Under the pieces are notes generated by a model. That model was not told the origin of the DNA. It saw only the letters and a program-made list of their open reading frames with translations, and searched no databases. Both the position numbers and the translations under genes were made by a program. A stretch of 6,435 nt of DNA from Nitrosomonas sp. (GTDB lineage: Bacteria; Pseudomonadota; Gammaproteobacteria; Burkholderiales; Nitrosomonadaceae). The first letter of the stretch is position 1. The number at the start of each line of letters is the position of its first letter. Of this stretch, positions 6,332-6,435 are shown piece by piece. The stretch covers positions 1 through 6,435 of the forward strand of contig JAJFJI010000225.1 of NCBI GenBank assembly GCA_021774205.1, written 5' to 3'.

Positions 6332-6435
6332 CTAGTCTTTCGCTTCTGTAGTGGCGATTGTTTCACTATCAGGTTTATCTTCAAGAAATACGCGACTGGC
6401 AAGAATATCCTCCGGTTCGAGTGTCATGAGATCAA
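6332..6435 (-). CDS. C-terminal end of an unidentified protein (start beyond window)
   Basis: The minus strand has 33 in-frame codons from the right window edge to a TAG at 6332-6334. The other two frames are broken by stops at once or soon after the edge. The tail begins DLMTLEPEDILASRVFLEDK and ends in a polar, acidic segment with SETIATTEAKD. The low-complexity end looks like a disordered C-terminus. Not enough is present to name a family. It is probably cotranscribed with the hypothetical gene 26 bases downstream. Confidence 0.55.
   Translation of the reverse strand, partial: DLMTLEPEDILASRVFLEDKPDSETIATTEAKD

Overview
The window holds part of a bacterial chromosome with every convincing gene on the minus strand. 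PpsA and PpsR are close to the Escherichia coli proteins in length and active-site numbering, which suggests a proteobacterium. The moderate to low G+C content and the gene mix would suit a beta- or gammaproteobacterium such as a Nitrosomonadales member. That placement is a guess from impression, not from a search. I see no transposase, phage gene, tRNA, rRNA or CRISPR array.

Reading in transcription order (right to left), the window opens with the last 33 codons of an unidentified gene with an acidic, polar tail (6332-6435). A 119-residue hypothetical protein (5946-6305) follows 26 bases later. Next is a 357-base gene-free stretch (5589-5945), whose left end carries a perfect TATAAT box and a Shine-Dalgarno sequence for ppsA.

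The central module is ppsA (phosphoenolpyruvate synthase, 3207-5588) and ppsR (its regulatory kinase/phosphorylase, 2384-3214). The two overlap by 8 bases. The enzyme carries the threonine next to the catalytic histidine that PpsR modifies, so enzyme and on/off switch are made from one message. Together they control pyruvate to PEP conversion, the entry step of gluconeogenesis.

After a 132-base gap with a plausible weak promoter comes a second, tightly packed set: a DUF938 SAM-dependent methyltransferase (1598-2251), an atypical short-chain dehydrogenase whose catalytic Tyr is Phe (861-1595), a DUF1326 protein with a CxCx3CxC cysteine cluster (231-839), and the start of a DUF2182 membrane protein with a Met/His-rich loop (1-134, cut by the window edge). 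None of these four has a firmly known function. A DUF1326-DUF2182 pair suggests metal or thiol chemistry at the membrane. The link to a methyltransferase and an apparently catalysis-impaired SDR is the most interesting part of the window.
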